A DNA stretch of 64,000 bases from Ostrinia nubilalis (Eukaryota; Arthropoda; Insecta; Lepidoptera; Crambidae). This document shows, piece after piece, positions 21,081-30,326 of the stretch (its first letter is position 1; each line of letters starts with the position of its first letter). The DNA is taken from positions 16,011,001-16,075,000 of the forward strand of contig NC_087093.1 of NCBI RefSeq assembly GCF_963855985.1, read 5' to 3'. Both the position numbers and the translations under genes were made by a program. Below the pieces are notes generated by a model. It made no database searches, was not told the origin of the DNA, and saw nothing but the letters and a program-made list of their open reading frames with translations.

Positions 21081-21093
21081 TATATTATAAGTA

Positions 21094-21240
21094 ACTATGA
21101 ACTACTAGATAAGTACCTAGGTTAAGTCTCTGACTGTCGTGATTTTACTTTTGTTTTTTTTTTAGATAAGTACCTAGGTTAAGTCTCCGAATGTCGTGAT
21201 TTTACTTTTGTTTTTTTAAATATGAAAACAAATATTGTAA
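21094..21240 (+). repeat. Gypsy-1 3' region, repeat units 2 and 3
   Basis: Two tandem occurrences of GATAAGTACCTAGGTTAAGT followed by TGTCGTGATTTTAC. Unit 2 is cut short; unit 3 is interrupted at 21240 by Gypsy-2 and resumes at 26769. Confidence 0.8.
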
Positions 21241-21461
21241 TGTAGCGAATCCCGAGGGAAAGTACTTTTTAAAAAGACAAAAATGACTTCGGACTGATTT
21301 TAATAAGAAAACAAAAATTACAATCAAAAAAATAATTAACACACAAAATGCAAAATCCGAGAGTTCCGATCGCAACGACGGCTGAAGGCAAAGTGAGCCC
21401 GAGTCGCACTGCGCGCTGGCTTATATAGGGACGGTCGCCGCAAATCTTCACATCTCCTACA
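21241..21461 (-). repeat. Gypsy-2 3' LTR
   Basis: Same length as, and by eye identical to, the 5' LTR, including the mirrored 60-codon frame in both. The identity marks a very recent insertion. Confidence 0.95.
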
Positions 21462-21504
21462 CGGCCTCTCCTGACAGGAGACCGTCCTCGGTCTCCTTCT
21501 TCTT

Positions 21505-21740
21505 TCAGTCCAGCAGTGGCATGGACAGTCCCGGACCGCTGGGTTGGGGTCCACCAACGGCGTGGCTAGTGCTTGAGGCACCTGCCAGCCCTTGTAGCCC
21601 AGACGTAGATGGTTGCTGCCCGTCGTCCGAAGGTAGACCAGAAGCTCGGACGGAAGGTGATTCCGGGCTCAGGTCCTCGACTTGGTCTTCACGAGACTGT
21701 GCGGCCACAGTCTCAAGCTCTTCATTTTCGCTGTCTGCAC
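21505..21740 (-). CDS. Possible 3' exon of Gypsy-2 pol
   Basis: The minus strand has a splice-acceptor-like AACACAG at 21747-21741 followed by an open frame of about 78 codons, acidic then Ser/Pro/Gly-rich, ending at 21505. A GTAAGA donor lies in the pol frame at 22116-22111. Removing 21741-22116 (376 bp) would join the two frames in phase. This is an inference from splice signals only; the stretch may simply be 3' untranslated sequence. Confidence 0.4.
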
Positions 21741-21877
21741 CTGTGTTAAATTAAGCGAAAACATTTAAGACATAAACTCACGTATCGATAAGTTTTACAA
21801 CGCTTAACATCCCATACATAAGACGCGTCCGCCATATAAATAGGATGCGAAACGTCGCCAGGGTAGATTAAGTCATA

Positions 21878-22054
21878 GGCACGACGTTAGCGTAACTTAA
21901 TCACGGCTCAAGTCATAGGCACGACGTTAGCGTAACTTAGCCCGGCGAGACAGAGGCACGACGTTAGCATGTCCGCCCCCAATTGTTAGGAAAGAGGCAC
22001 GACGTTAGCGTTCCCCAACAATTGCACAATCCAGTAAGGAAGCACTACGTTAGC
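21878..22054. repeat. Five spaced copies of GGCACGACGTTAGC
   Basis: Copies start at 21878, 21918, 21955 and 21996, with a variant (AGCACTACGTTAGC) at 22041, spaced 37-45 bases apart. The first two sit in a longer direct repeat (AGTCATAGGCACGACG). They straddle the pol stop codon, and all lie inside the possible intron. Confidence 0.85.
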
Positions 22055-25000
22055 TATTACTGGAGTCCATCCAAAGAATAGTTCACAAACCACTCTTAGA
22101 TAGCCAGGCATCTTACCATCAAAGTAAGCAGCACACACATCAGGAGTCCATTCTCCGCGCCATGCGACCATGTACTCCGCTGCTGCCTGCGTCGACTTCC
22201 CATAGGAGCCGGCCAGAAGTTGCAGCTCATAGCGCCCGTGCGGGAGAACCTTCACCACGCGATACGGGCCGCGCATGCCGGAGTCCAACTTCCCCGTTGA
22301 TTGAGCTTGCTTCTTAACAAAAACCAAAGAATTTAGTTCAAAACCTCGAGGCGCCTTTCTGCCTTGGTTTACATAGGCGTCTTGAGTCTGCTGGTTTCGC
22401 CTGAGACGCTCCGACGCCCTCTGCCGACTCATCTCGCGTAGAGCCTCCCTGTTCGGGCTGGACCCGTCGAGTGCCACATCACGCACTAGGCTTCGGAGAA
22501 GAGGTGTTGCCGCATCAATGCCCACCAGAAGATTGAGCGCAGAATATTGAGTCGTCCTATGTCGAGTGATATTCAGGACCAACTGCATCTTCCAAATAAC
22601 ATTTGGCCACCGTTGCTGTCTATGATTTGCTTCGATGCGAATCATGTTCAATACCGTCCGGCAGTAGCGTTCGACCTGCCCATTGGACTGGTGCATTTCG
22701 GGTGTGATTAGATGTACCTCACACCCCATATCCTTGACCCAATCCAGAAATTCAGTACTTTGGAACATGCGACCTCTATCCGCAACAATCAATTTGGGAG
22801 ACCCGAATAATGAAATGGCGTTCGTAACATGACGCTTTAATTCGTTAGAGTCTTGTCGATACATTGGGTACAACAGGGTGTACTTGGAAAAAGCGTCAAT
22901 CACTATTAGAACGTATCGGTAACCATCTACTTCGGGGAGCGGTCCTAGAGCATCCATATGGACAGTCTCGAAAGGTACGTCTGGTTTTTCCCAAGAGGTA
23001 ATGGGCTGTAATGGAGCCCGTGGGACTTTTTTATGCGAAATACACACCAAACAGTGCGCGATATATTTTTGGGCAAAACTACGCAACCCGGGAAACCAGA
23101 AATGTTTAGTAACAAGGTCAACCGTCTTTTCAACTCCGGGATGTTCGTGCTCATCGTGAAACACGCGCAATAGGCTAAGTCTGTGCCCTTTAGGGATATA
23201 GCACAGAAGTCGAGAAGGTTCACCAGTAGGTGTATGTCTAACATAGAGAATGTCATTCTTAACGACATATCTACTCGCATCCAACTGACCATCATGTAGT
23301 TGCTGGATGAGAGTTCGGGTTTCCTCGTCGGAAGCCTGAGCAATCTGCGCCCAGTTCAGTGGCTTCTGAACCGTACACACATTGACCGGGTTCCGACTGA
23401 GATAATCGGCGTGCGACATTAGTGAACCCTTCCGATAGTCCAAATCGAAGTCAAAATCCTGCAGGTACACCCACCACCGAGCCACCCGCGGGAGCAAATC
23501 TTTTTTCCGCTTGGTAAGTTTTAATGCGTTGCAATCGGTGACTACGGTGAAGTGCACACCCACAAGATAATGCCTGAAGTGTTGTAAGGCTTTGACCACC
23601 GCAAGAGTCTCCAGCTCATACGAGTGGTACTTACTTTCAGCTCCCTGCGCTAGCTTACTATAGTAAGCAACCACTCGCTTGTGACCACCTTCGTGCACCT
23701 GCAGAAGAACGGCCCCGTAACCGATGGAACTTGCATCGGTGTGCACCTCAATCGGCAACGAAGGGTCGTAAATCGCAAGTACGGGCTCACTAGTCAGACA
23801 CTCGATGATCTCTTTGCGGGCAGCCTGCTGCTCAGGGCCCCAATTGAATGCTACGTCTTTACGCGTCAGAGCCGCTATACAAGCCGTCTTTTGAGCGAAA
23901 CCGGGTATATACCTCCTAAAATAGCTGGCTAAGCCCATAAACTGACGGACTTGTTTCACGTTTTTCGGCTCGTCGGCTTCCGTTAAAGCCCTAACTTTGT
24001 CAACGCTCGGCCGCACCTGACCTTCACTGATACTACGGCCTAAATACTCAATCGTGGGTGATAGGAAGGAGCATTTCTTAAGGTTGATAGAAAAACCCGC
24101 ATCAGTCAAAGTTTTAAGTACTTTGCGCAAAATAACTAACCCCTGATCTACTGTCTGACTTAGGATCAGAACATCATCAATGTAGACGAGGATTTCACCA
24201 GACTCTATATGTTCCCGGAGCGTTTTGGCGATAATTCGCTGATAGACGACCGGGGCATTTGCAAGACCATACGGCATTTTCAAATATTCGTAATGCCCCT
24301 CGGGCGTTACGAAGCCAGTTAGAGGAACGGACTCCTTATCCATAGGAATCTGATGAAACCCTGTCGCCATGTCTAAGCTCGTAAAATATTTGTTTCGTCC
24401 TAGCCGGTCTATATGGTCATCGATTCTCGGCAATGGAAAACGGTCCTTCACGGTCACGTCATTCAACTTCCGAAAATCGACGCACATTCGATCGGAGCCG
24501 TCCTTCTTTTTGACAAGAAGAATCGGGCTGGCATAATCAGATTCCGACTCCTGAATGATCCCTTTTGCCGATAAGTCCTTGACAATCTCCCGAACACGAA
24601 GTGTTTCCGCGTGGGAAAGGCGATACGGCCTATAGTTAACTGGGGTGTCACTCTTCAGTCTGATGGCCATGCTACCAGTGTTCACGGTAGAAGTAGCTGT
24701 ACCGGATATTAAAAATTGAGAAAACTCATCTATTATTGCCAACAACTGTTGCAATTCATTTTCAACAAGAGGTGTGTTCACAGGAACAGAAACATCAGAC
24801 TGAATAGTCATTACCCTATCTGGCTCGATAGTTTCTCTCGTAAGGAGTTGGCGGTCGCGCGTGCGAATATAACGAACGCCCTCTCTATTGAGCACGTCTG
24901 TACCAACTATAACCGGCGTGTTCATGTACTCAGACGCAACTACGAACATATCAACTTCAAGAGTTATACCGTCAAATTCGATTGGCAAAGTCACGTATGA

Positions 25001-26461
25001 GGTACTTTCGATTTCTTGACTACCAAGTCCCTTTAATATTCGAAATGCCGGCTTAAGCGCGCAACTAAAATGTCTCAACAAAATTGACGATATAAGCGAT
25101 ATCGTTGAGCCGCTGTCAATTAATACATCAACCGGCACGCCCTGAATCACTGCAACAACAACGTCATTGTTGCGGGTAGTCTCGTTTTCGCGGCAAAAAT
25201 TGACGTTATTTTTATTACGAGACTCAGACTTTTGTTTGGCAAAACAATTTTCGATTTTATGACCCGTCTTTTTGCAGAACGAACACGTATCGGGCTTTGT
25301 TGGCACAAAAACAGGTTTTTTACTCGCATTATTGTTACTAGCTGAGGAGGAGCGTTCCTCCTGGTCAGTCTTAGATCTCTTATTGCAATTAGCCTGTCTG
25401 TGTCCCAACCGGCCACACGAGAAACACTTGCCTTCATCGAACCGTCTTTTTCTCGGAGGTAAATTAGCGACGTTTTTGTTATTCCCCGCAAACGTATTTT
25501 GGGACACGACACGAGCAGAGTTAGCCTTAGATGCACTAGGCTTCACGTATGTTGAGAAAAATTCAACAAGGTCGTTAGGCGACAGTTTGGCGTTTGTAGC
25601 GGAGGCCTTTATTTGAGGGTCGGTGATTCCGCGTATCACGATTGCCGATATCAATTCGTCACTAAGACCCCGAACTATGCGTAAACGAAGGAGTGAGCGA
25701 TGGGCGTAATCAGCATAGGTAGTGTAGTTATCCGAGTTTGTACTCATTACCTCAAACAAAATGTTAGCAATGTCCGGAGTTTTCGGACACAAAGGTTTAA
25801 ATTCCTTTTTAAAGCTGGTCCAACTACGCTCCGTCGTCACCCACTCGTTTAGCCACGTCTTTGCCTCTCCTTTTAAACAGTTTCCTATACGTGAGAGACA
25901 TTCGTAATCGCTCCAATTATTGAGAGACCTTGCTCGATCTACCTCCTCACACCAATCGTCAATGTTGTGGAAACTAGGATCGAAATTGGAAATGTAAAAA
26001 TGTTGGCTAGACCTTACCGTACCGATAGAACGAATAGCATCCACGATGCGGTCCGTCACCGCAGACGGTGCATTCACTTCACTCACACGATCCGATTCCG
26101 CGACCAGCACTGGACACGCATGCTGCGGGACGCTCGGCGGTTCCGGCGGGAACGGCGGCGTCATAGAACGTTCCGCGGGGCGCGCGCACGACGCGGGCCT
26201 ATAGGGGGAAGGAGACGTTGCGCACCTATTTCGTTCACACGACCTATTTCGCGGCGATACATTACGTTGCACAGGTGACGACGTATTTTGCGCGGCTACC
26301 TGACTTTCCAACGTTCTAAGGCGGGTTAGCATCACATCCATGTCACGTTTTAATCTATCGTCCGGCGCACGATCGCGGTATTTACTACGTCGGCGCTCTC
26401 GGCTGCTATAACGACTTCTACGACGCTCACGTTCACGATCACGATCATCACGATCACCCAT
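21986..26461 (-). CDS. Gypsy-2 Gag-Pol polyprotein
   Basis: The start is the ATG at 26461-26459; a longer frame exists only through a TTG. About 1490 residues. In order: an Arg/Glu-rich N-terminus, Gag core, two CCHC knuckles (CFSCGRLGHRQANC and CSFCKKTGHKIENC), protease with DSG (VLIDSGSTISL), RT with SPILLVKKKDGS and the catalytic YIDD, RNase H (VHTDASSIGYGA), integrase zinc motif ending HCLVC, the DDE core (HMDALGP, VADRGRM, NGQVERY) and a GPY module. No stop or frameshift is seen, so it may be autonomous. A possible splice donor at 22116 would remove the last ~44 codons of this frame and replace them with a different C-terminus. Confidence 0.92.
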   Translation of the reverse strand: MGDRDDRDRERERRRSRYSSRERRRSKYRDRAPDDRLKRDMDVMLTRLRTLESQVAAQNTSSPVQRNVSPRNRSCERNRCATSPSPYRPASCARPAERSMTPPFPPEPPSVPQHACPVLVAESDRVSEVNAPSAVTDRIVDAIRSIGTVRSSQHFYISNFDPSFHNIDDWCEEVDRARSLNNWSDYECLSRIGNCLKGEAKTWLNEWVTTERSWTSFKKEFKPLCPKTPDIANILFEVMSTNSDNYTTYADYAHRSLLRLRIVRGLSDELISAIVIRGITDPQIKASATNAKLSPNDLVEFFSTYVKPSASKANSARVVSQNTFAGNNKNVANLPPRKRRFDEGKCFSCGRLGHRQANCNKRSKTDQEERSSSASNNNASKKPVFVPTKPDTCSFCKKTGHKIENCFAKQKSESRNKNNVNFCRENETTRNNDVVVAVIQGVPVDVLIDSGSTISLISSILLRHFSCALKPAFRILKGLGSQEIESTSYVTLPIEFDGITLEVDMFVVASEYMNTPVIVGTDVLNREGVRYIRTRDRQLLTRETIEPDRVMTIQSDVSVPVNTPLVENELQQLLAIIDEFSQFLISGTATSTVNTGSMAIRLKSDTPVNYRPYRLSHAETLRVREIVKDLSAKGIIQESESDYASPILLVKKKDGSDRMCVDFRKLNDVTVKDRFPLPRIDDHIDRLGRNKYFTSLDMATGFHQIPMDKESVPLTGFVTPEGHYEYLKMPYGLANAPVVYQRIIAKTLREHIESGEILVYIDDVLILSQTVDQGLVILRKVLKTLTDAGFSINLKKCSFLSPTIEYLGRSISEGQVRPSVDKVRALTEADEPKNVKQVRQFMGLASYFRRYIPGFAQKTACIAALTRKDVAFNWGPEQQAARKEIIECLTSEPVLAIYDPSLPIEVHTDASSIGYGAVLLQVHEGGHKRVVAYYSKLAQGAESKYHSYELETLAVVKALQHFRHYLVGVHFTVVTDCNALKLTKRKKDLLPRVARWWVYLQDFDFDLDYRKGSLMSHADYLSRNPVNVCTVQKPLNWAQIAQASDEETRTLIQQLHDGQLDASRYVVKNDILYVRHTPTGEPSRLLCYIPKGHRLSLLRVFHDEHEHPGVEKTVDLVTKHFWFPGLRSFAQKYIAHCLVCISHKKVPRAPLQPITSWEKPDVPFETVHMDALGPLPEVDGYRYVLIVIDAFSKYTLLYPMYRQDSNELKRHVTNAISLFGSPKLIVADRGRMFQSTEFLDWVKDMGCEVHLITPEMHQSNGQVERYCRTVLNMIRIEANHRQQRWPNVIWKMQLVLNITRHRTTQYSALNLLVGIDAATPLLRSLVRDVALDGSSPNREALREMSRQRASERLRRNQQTQDAYVNQGRKAPRGFELNSLVFVKKQAQSTGKLDSGMRGPYRVVKVLPHGRYELQLLAGSYGKSTQAAAEYMVAWRGEWTPDVCAAYFDGKMPGYLRVVCELFFGWTPVIANVVLPYWIVQLLGNANVVPLS

Positions 26462-26547
26462 TTTTCTCTTTTTACGCTTCGCGCCGGTAGACACCAAATC
26501 AGAATAGCCAGTAAGATAGAATCACGTTGATCCTATCCCACTTCTGA

Positions 26548-26768
26548 TGTAGCGAATCCCGAGGGAAAGTACTTTTTAAAAAGACAAAAATGACTTCGGA
26601 CTGATTTTAATAAGAAAACAAAAATTACAATCAAAAAAATAATTAACACACAAAATGCAAAATCCGAGAGTTCCGATCGCAACGACGGCTGAAGGCAAAG
26701 TGAGCCCGAGTCGCACTGCGCGCTGGCTTATATAGGGACGGTCGCCGCAAATCTTCACATCTCCTACA
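26548..26768 (-). promoter_or_regulatory. Gypsy-2 5' LTR with TATA box
   Basis: On the minus strand the LTR contains TATATAAG at 26734-26727, about 35 bases from its upstream end, a good TATA box for element transcription. The bases just inside the element read TCAGAAGTGGGATAGG; a primer-binding site probably lies here but I cannot name the tRNA. Confidence 0.85.
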
Positions 26769-26933
26769 GTAATATTATAGATTAAATAATAATTATATAA
26801 TACATGTATAATTAAAAATAATAAATGTAATTGTTAAAATAATGAAAGTGTATATAAGTAATAAAGGCATGATAGAGCAACTGATTTAGGGGTAGACGTG
26901 CACCAGGAGGTTGCACTAGGTTGGATGGCCGAA

Positions 26934-27311
26934 TGTCGTGATTCGAGCATTTATTTATTGTATTTTAAATATTTTTCTTAATATTTGTGTCATTTAAAAT
27001 TAAATAGTTTCTAAGTTTAGTAAAATAAAGACAATGTTTTGACTTACATTCTCAAACGGGGAGTGGAAGTGACGTAACAGAAGTAAAGGTGGGGAAATAA
27101 CAGCGGAGGCGGTCGAGCGCCTGCGCTGGTAGGCCAGTGGCTCGTCGACTATCGAACTAAGCGGACACTAAGAGGTCCCTATACCCGTGTAATTAATATC
27201 GAATTAATTAGTCATCATTGTACATTAGTGTGATAATTGTATATAAATATAGTAACTAAGTTAAATTGAAATAAACGCTATATTGGAGACTAGAGTTCTA
27301 TTATTTATAAA
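26934..27311 (+). repeat. Gypsy-1 3' LTR
   Basis: The second copy of the 378-bp LTR. It is preceded by CTAGGTTGGATGGCCGAA, which resembles the CTAGGTTAAGTCTCCGAA before the partial TGTCGTGATT repeats at 20650, 21135 and 21195. No clear polypurine tract is seen. Confidence 0.92.
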
Positions 27312-27316
27312 ACGTG

Positions 27317-28417
27317 TGAGTTGTGGAGAATTAGGTTTCTGAAATGAAAGTAAAGTGTTTTCATAATAATCCGAATTCTTTTGACATTAATATGATGAAA
27401 TATTTTTTACCCGACTGCGCCAGAAGTAGGTTATGTTAACGTACTTTACTTTTGTCTCTCGTTGTTTCATCATTTTCAATTATTTGCTAATTTGTGTGTA
27501 AATGTTCGCTTATTAAATATTTAACTGTCTATCTATGTAACAAGGCTATTATTTAAATATTTTTAATCAATGATGGTTGATTCATTAGTTTAGGGATTTT
27601 ATCTTGGCCTTAAAAATAGATTCAGTTATGATAAATATAAAAACCGAAAATGACTGAGAATACACAAATGTATGGGTAACTTCGATAACTATCATGTATG
27701 ATAGTAATCAATAATATTGTTAAATAAATATTGTGCAATAAATTGGAGGGATTTCTATACCTATCTTATCCTAAAATATCACCATTTAATAATGAATGAC
27801 TGGATATGCATATTGCAACCAAATGGTTGAATAGGTACCTACGTTACCAAATGTAAGTAAATAAGAAAAAAAGCTGTTTAATTATTATGATGGCGGAATA
27901 AAATACTAAAGTACATAAACAAAGGTTTTAAAAATAATAAATAAAAAAACATAAAGCAGGCCTATATCAGCCCATCAAAAGCACCCGTCTACGTCACGTA
28001 TTGTCACGTTAGTCATTGCTAATAATCCATAACAGATACACGCGTAACCTGTTACTTGCGCTCAAATCATATAAATATGAGCATTATTTTAAAATATCAT
28101 AATGCATACAAATTGATATTGCAAAATAGTCTTTGTTGAAATCGTCTGACGCGCATAGATCTCCAGTCGCTGTGCATTTGTTTCACGATTCGATAGCGAT
28201 TCTGTTTTGTTCCTGAACCTGGCGGCTTATACAACTCAACAATCCCAATTTATCTTTCAAAGATAAGCAGTGATAGTATGTATTGGTTAAATACACATTC
28301 ATATTTCGTTCACGGACACAAGTGATAGTGACGTCGCGACGTCGACGCGTTAAGAACGGAGTGAAATAATACATTATTATAAAGTGCGTTTGTGCTGGCG
28401 ATTGAAAATCTAACAAA
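27317..28417. other. Intergenic sequence upstream of arrestin gene
   Basis: No coding frame or transposon is recognised. The region should contain the promoter and 5' untranslated sequence of the gene at 28418; several AT-rich TATA-like strings occur (for example CATATAAATATG at about 28069) but none can be chosen from sequence alone. Confidence 0.5.
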
Positions 28418-29446
28418 ATGGGCGTGCACTGCGAAATAAATTTATTCAAACCACAAGATGGAGCATTTATACCGGGTTCTACTGTTTCTGGTATCATCAG
28501 ATATGCAGTTGACGAAGAAACTGTGTTTAACGAAATAACAGTATCACTGAAAGGCAGTGGATCTTTAAAATTAAAGGATCTAAGGAAAAGCCGTCGAGAA
28601 AGAAATGGCGCTCACGTTTATAGAAATTCAGAGACGTACGTAAATATTAAAAATGTGGTGCATAATAACGACAAATCAGTTCCTGTACCGATCGGAGCGT
28701 ATGAGTTCCCATTCAACATCACCTTACCCCAAAATATACCGCCTTCATTGAAATATTATACAAGAAATATCAGTTATGATATAACTTGCAACATCGAGTA
28801 CCATATTGCAATAAAATTCGACAGACCAGGTCTCTTCAAATTCGCGAAAAGAATGAAGAAAGAAATAACTGTCGTCTCTGGCATCAAGCCCAGGCTGCCT
28901 ATGGAACCAACCATTTATGGAGAGCAGAAGAAACTTTTCCAATTGTTCACTAAGAAACCAAGCATTGTCAACATAAAGGCGAACATACAGAGCTGCGTGT
29001 ACGCATCTGGCGGTAACGTGCTGTTGAACTATGAAGTTTTCAACCAAACCAATCTAAATTTGAAAGGAGTCAAAACTAAGTTGGTGGAAACGTATAATTT
29101 TACAACTAGAGGACATCGGAAGATCCAAGTGTCTAATGAAGTTCATGATACAGAATCCAAGACTGGGTCTATTGCCAGTGGTGCTTCTTCAAACGTTGAT
29201 GTGTCTATCAACATACCTTTTGATATTGGTTCTTTGGAATACTCCAATATGGTGTCGCGAGACTACTTTGTTTATATAACTGCTGTGATCCCATTTCCCC
29301 ATATAAATGCTGCTTTGAAAATTCCGATTCAAGTAGGAGATTACAAAGAACCTAATTCAGAAAACCTTGACGACCCTCCTCCGTCGTACTGGGAAGCAAT
29401 GGCTGATGATAAGAAACAGGATAGTGATGATGATGATGTTTTCTGA
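28418..29446 (+). CDS. Arrestin domain-containing protein (alpha-arrestin-like)
   Basis: A complete intronless frame of 342 residues with an ATG in AACAAAATGG context. It has an N-terminal arrestin domain (about residues 5-150; start motif DGAFIPGSTVSG) and a C-terminal arrestin domain (about 170-310; IQSCVYASGGNVLLNYEV). A PPxY motif within PPPSYWEAM sits near residue 320, followed by an acidic tail. Proteins of this family act as cytoplasmic adaptors linking membrane cargo to Nedd4-type ubiquitin ligases, whose WW domains bind PPxY. AATAAA lies at 29464. It is a diverged paralogue of the convergent gene at 30327-31322. The specific cargo cannot be inferred. Confidence 0.92.
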   Translation: MGVHCEINLFKPQDGAFIPGSTVSGIIRYAVDEETVFNEITVSLKGSGSLKLKDLRKSRRERNGAHVYRNSETYVNIKNVVHNNDKSVPVPIGAYEFPFNITLPQNIPPSLKYYTRNISYDITCNIEYHIAIKFDRPGLFKFAKRMKKEITVVSGIKPRLPMEPTIYGEQKKLFQLFTKKPSIVNIKANIQSCVYASGGNVLLNYEVFNQTNLNLKGVKTKLVETYNFTTRGHRKIQVSNEVHDTESKTGSIASGASSNVDVSINIPFDIGSLEYSNMVSRDYFVYITAVIPFPHINAALKIPIQVGDYKEPNSENLDDPPPSYWEAMADDKKQDSDDDDVF

Positions 29447-29463
29447 TTTCTTGATAACGGGTT

Positions 29464-29469
29464 AATAAA
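29464..29469 (+). terminator. Polyadenylation signal of arrestin gene 1
   Basis: AATAAA 18 bases after the stop codon, in TTAATAAATATTAG. Confidence 0.7.
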
Positions 29470-30326
29470 TATTAGAAATATGCCATTTTATGTAAATTGG
29501 TACATCGTTTATTCATTAGGGAATTTAGGGTATTTACCTAATTATTAATGATGACGACGATGTTAGTTACGGTTATTAGTAAGATACAAAAGGTCAACGA
29601 TGTGAAAAAAAAAAAAAATGAAAAAATGAAAAAAGTATTTATTTAAATAGGCACAGGTTACATTTTGCATTACAAAATAATAAAGGCAAGATGTGTTAAC
29701 AATAACAGTAAGAAAAAAGAGCAAGATGTATATCAATAACAGTGGGCCCCAAACTAGGCATAGCCTGTATCTTGGTGGCCCAAACAGTGCAATTGACAAT
29801 TAAAAATATACGTGTCCAATATTTTGTAATATTAAAATTGAAGGACTAAAAAATTTTTTTAGGAAACTAGCCTATTCAGATACTGGTATAGAAATGTTAG
29901 ATTTATTTAATGATAAAGAGGCTATTTACACAATTACTGATATAAAAAAGCAATAAAAAACTATTAAATTAACTAAAATATCTTATCAAACGATTTTGTA
30001 CATAATAAGATCTAAACAATCAAGTGATTTACACTGAAAAAGGGCAAGAGTTCAATATTTGAAGACACTTTTAAAAACTGTTCAGGTACTTAACAAATTT
30101 TTCAATAATTCTCAGCTAGTAATAAATATGTGGGTAGTACAGTTCATATTATACCCTAACATAGTTTATGACACTTACTGTAAATTTTTCATCTTAATTT
30201 AACATAGAAGACGGTTTTTTTATTACACAGAACATTTTTATTTTGTCGATCTTAATTTCAACGTGTTAATATTGCCTCGCACGTATTATTTCCTCACCAT
30301 TATCGCAAAAATAATATTTGATATAT
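29470..30326. other. Convergent intergenic region
   Basis: Separates the two arrestin genes' 3' ends. 29600-29790 has A-rich runs followed by GGGCCCCAAACTAGGC and TTGGTGGCCC, which resemble a degraded LINE end. AATAAA signals for the minus-strand gene are at 30242-30237 and about 30223. No gene is seen. Confidence 0.5.

Larger units (their letters stand above)
21237..26772 (-). mobile_element. Gypsy-2: apparently intact Ty3/gypsy element nested in Gypsy-1
   Basis: Two 221-bp LTRs (26548-26768 and 21241-21461) look identical, begin TGTAG and end CTACA, and are flanked by the 4-bp duplication GTAA (21237-21240 and 26769-26772). The single long frame keeps all Gag-Pol signatures. It inserted into the 3' region of Gypsy-1, on the opposite strand, after that element had landed. 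Confidence 0.95.
15684..27316 (+). mobile_element. Gypsy-1: young Ty3/gypsy element lacking RT core, carrying insertions
   Basis: Two 378-bp LTRs (15689-16066 and 26934-27311) differ, by eye, at one base, and are flanked by the 5-bp duplication ACGTG (15684-15688 and 27312-27316). Between them lie a leader with two tandem arrays, one long gag-protease-integrase frame, a repeated 3' region, a SINE and a complete second gypsy element. Without the nested insertions the element is about 5.8 kb. No envelope-like gene is present. Confidence 0.92.

Noticed and set aside
26548..26758. Identical 60-residue frames in both Gypsy-2 LTRs
   Set aside because: They are LTR sequence; the duplicate frame follows from LTR identity, and it is not positioned as a gene.
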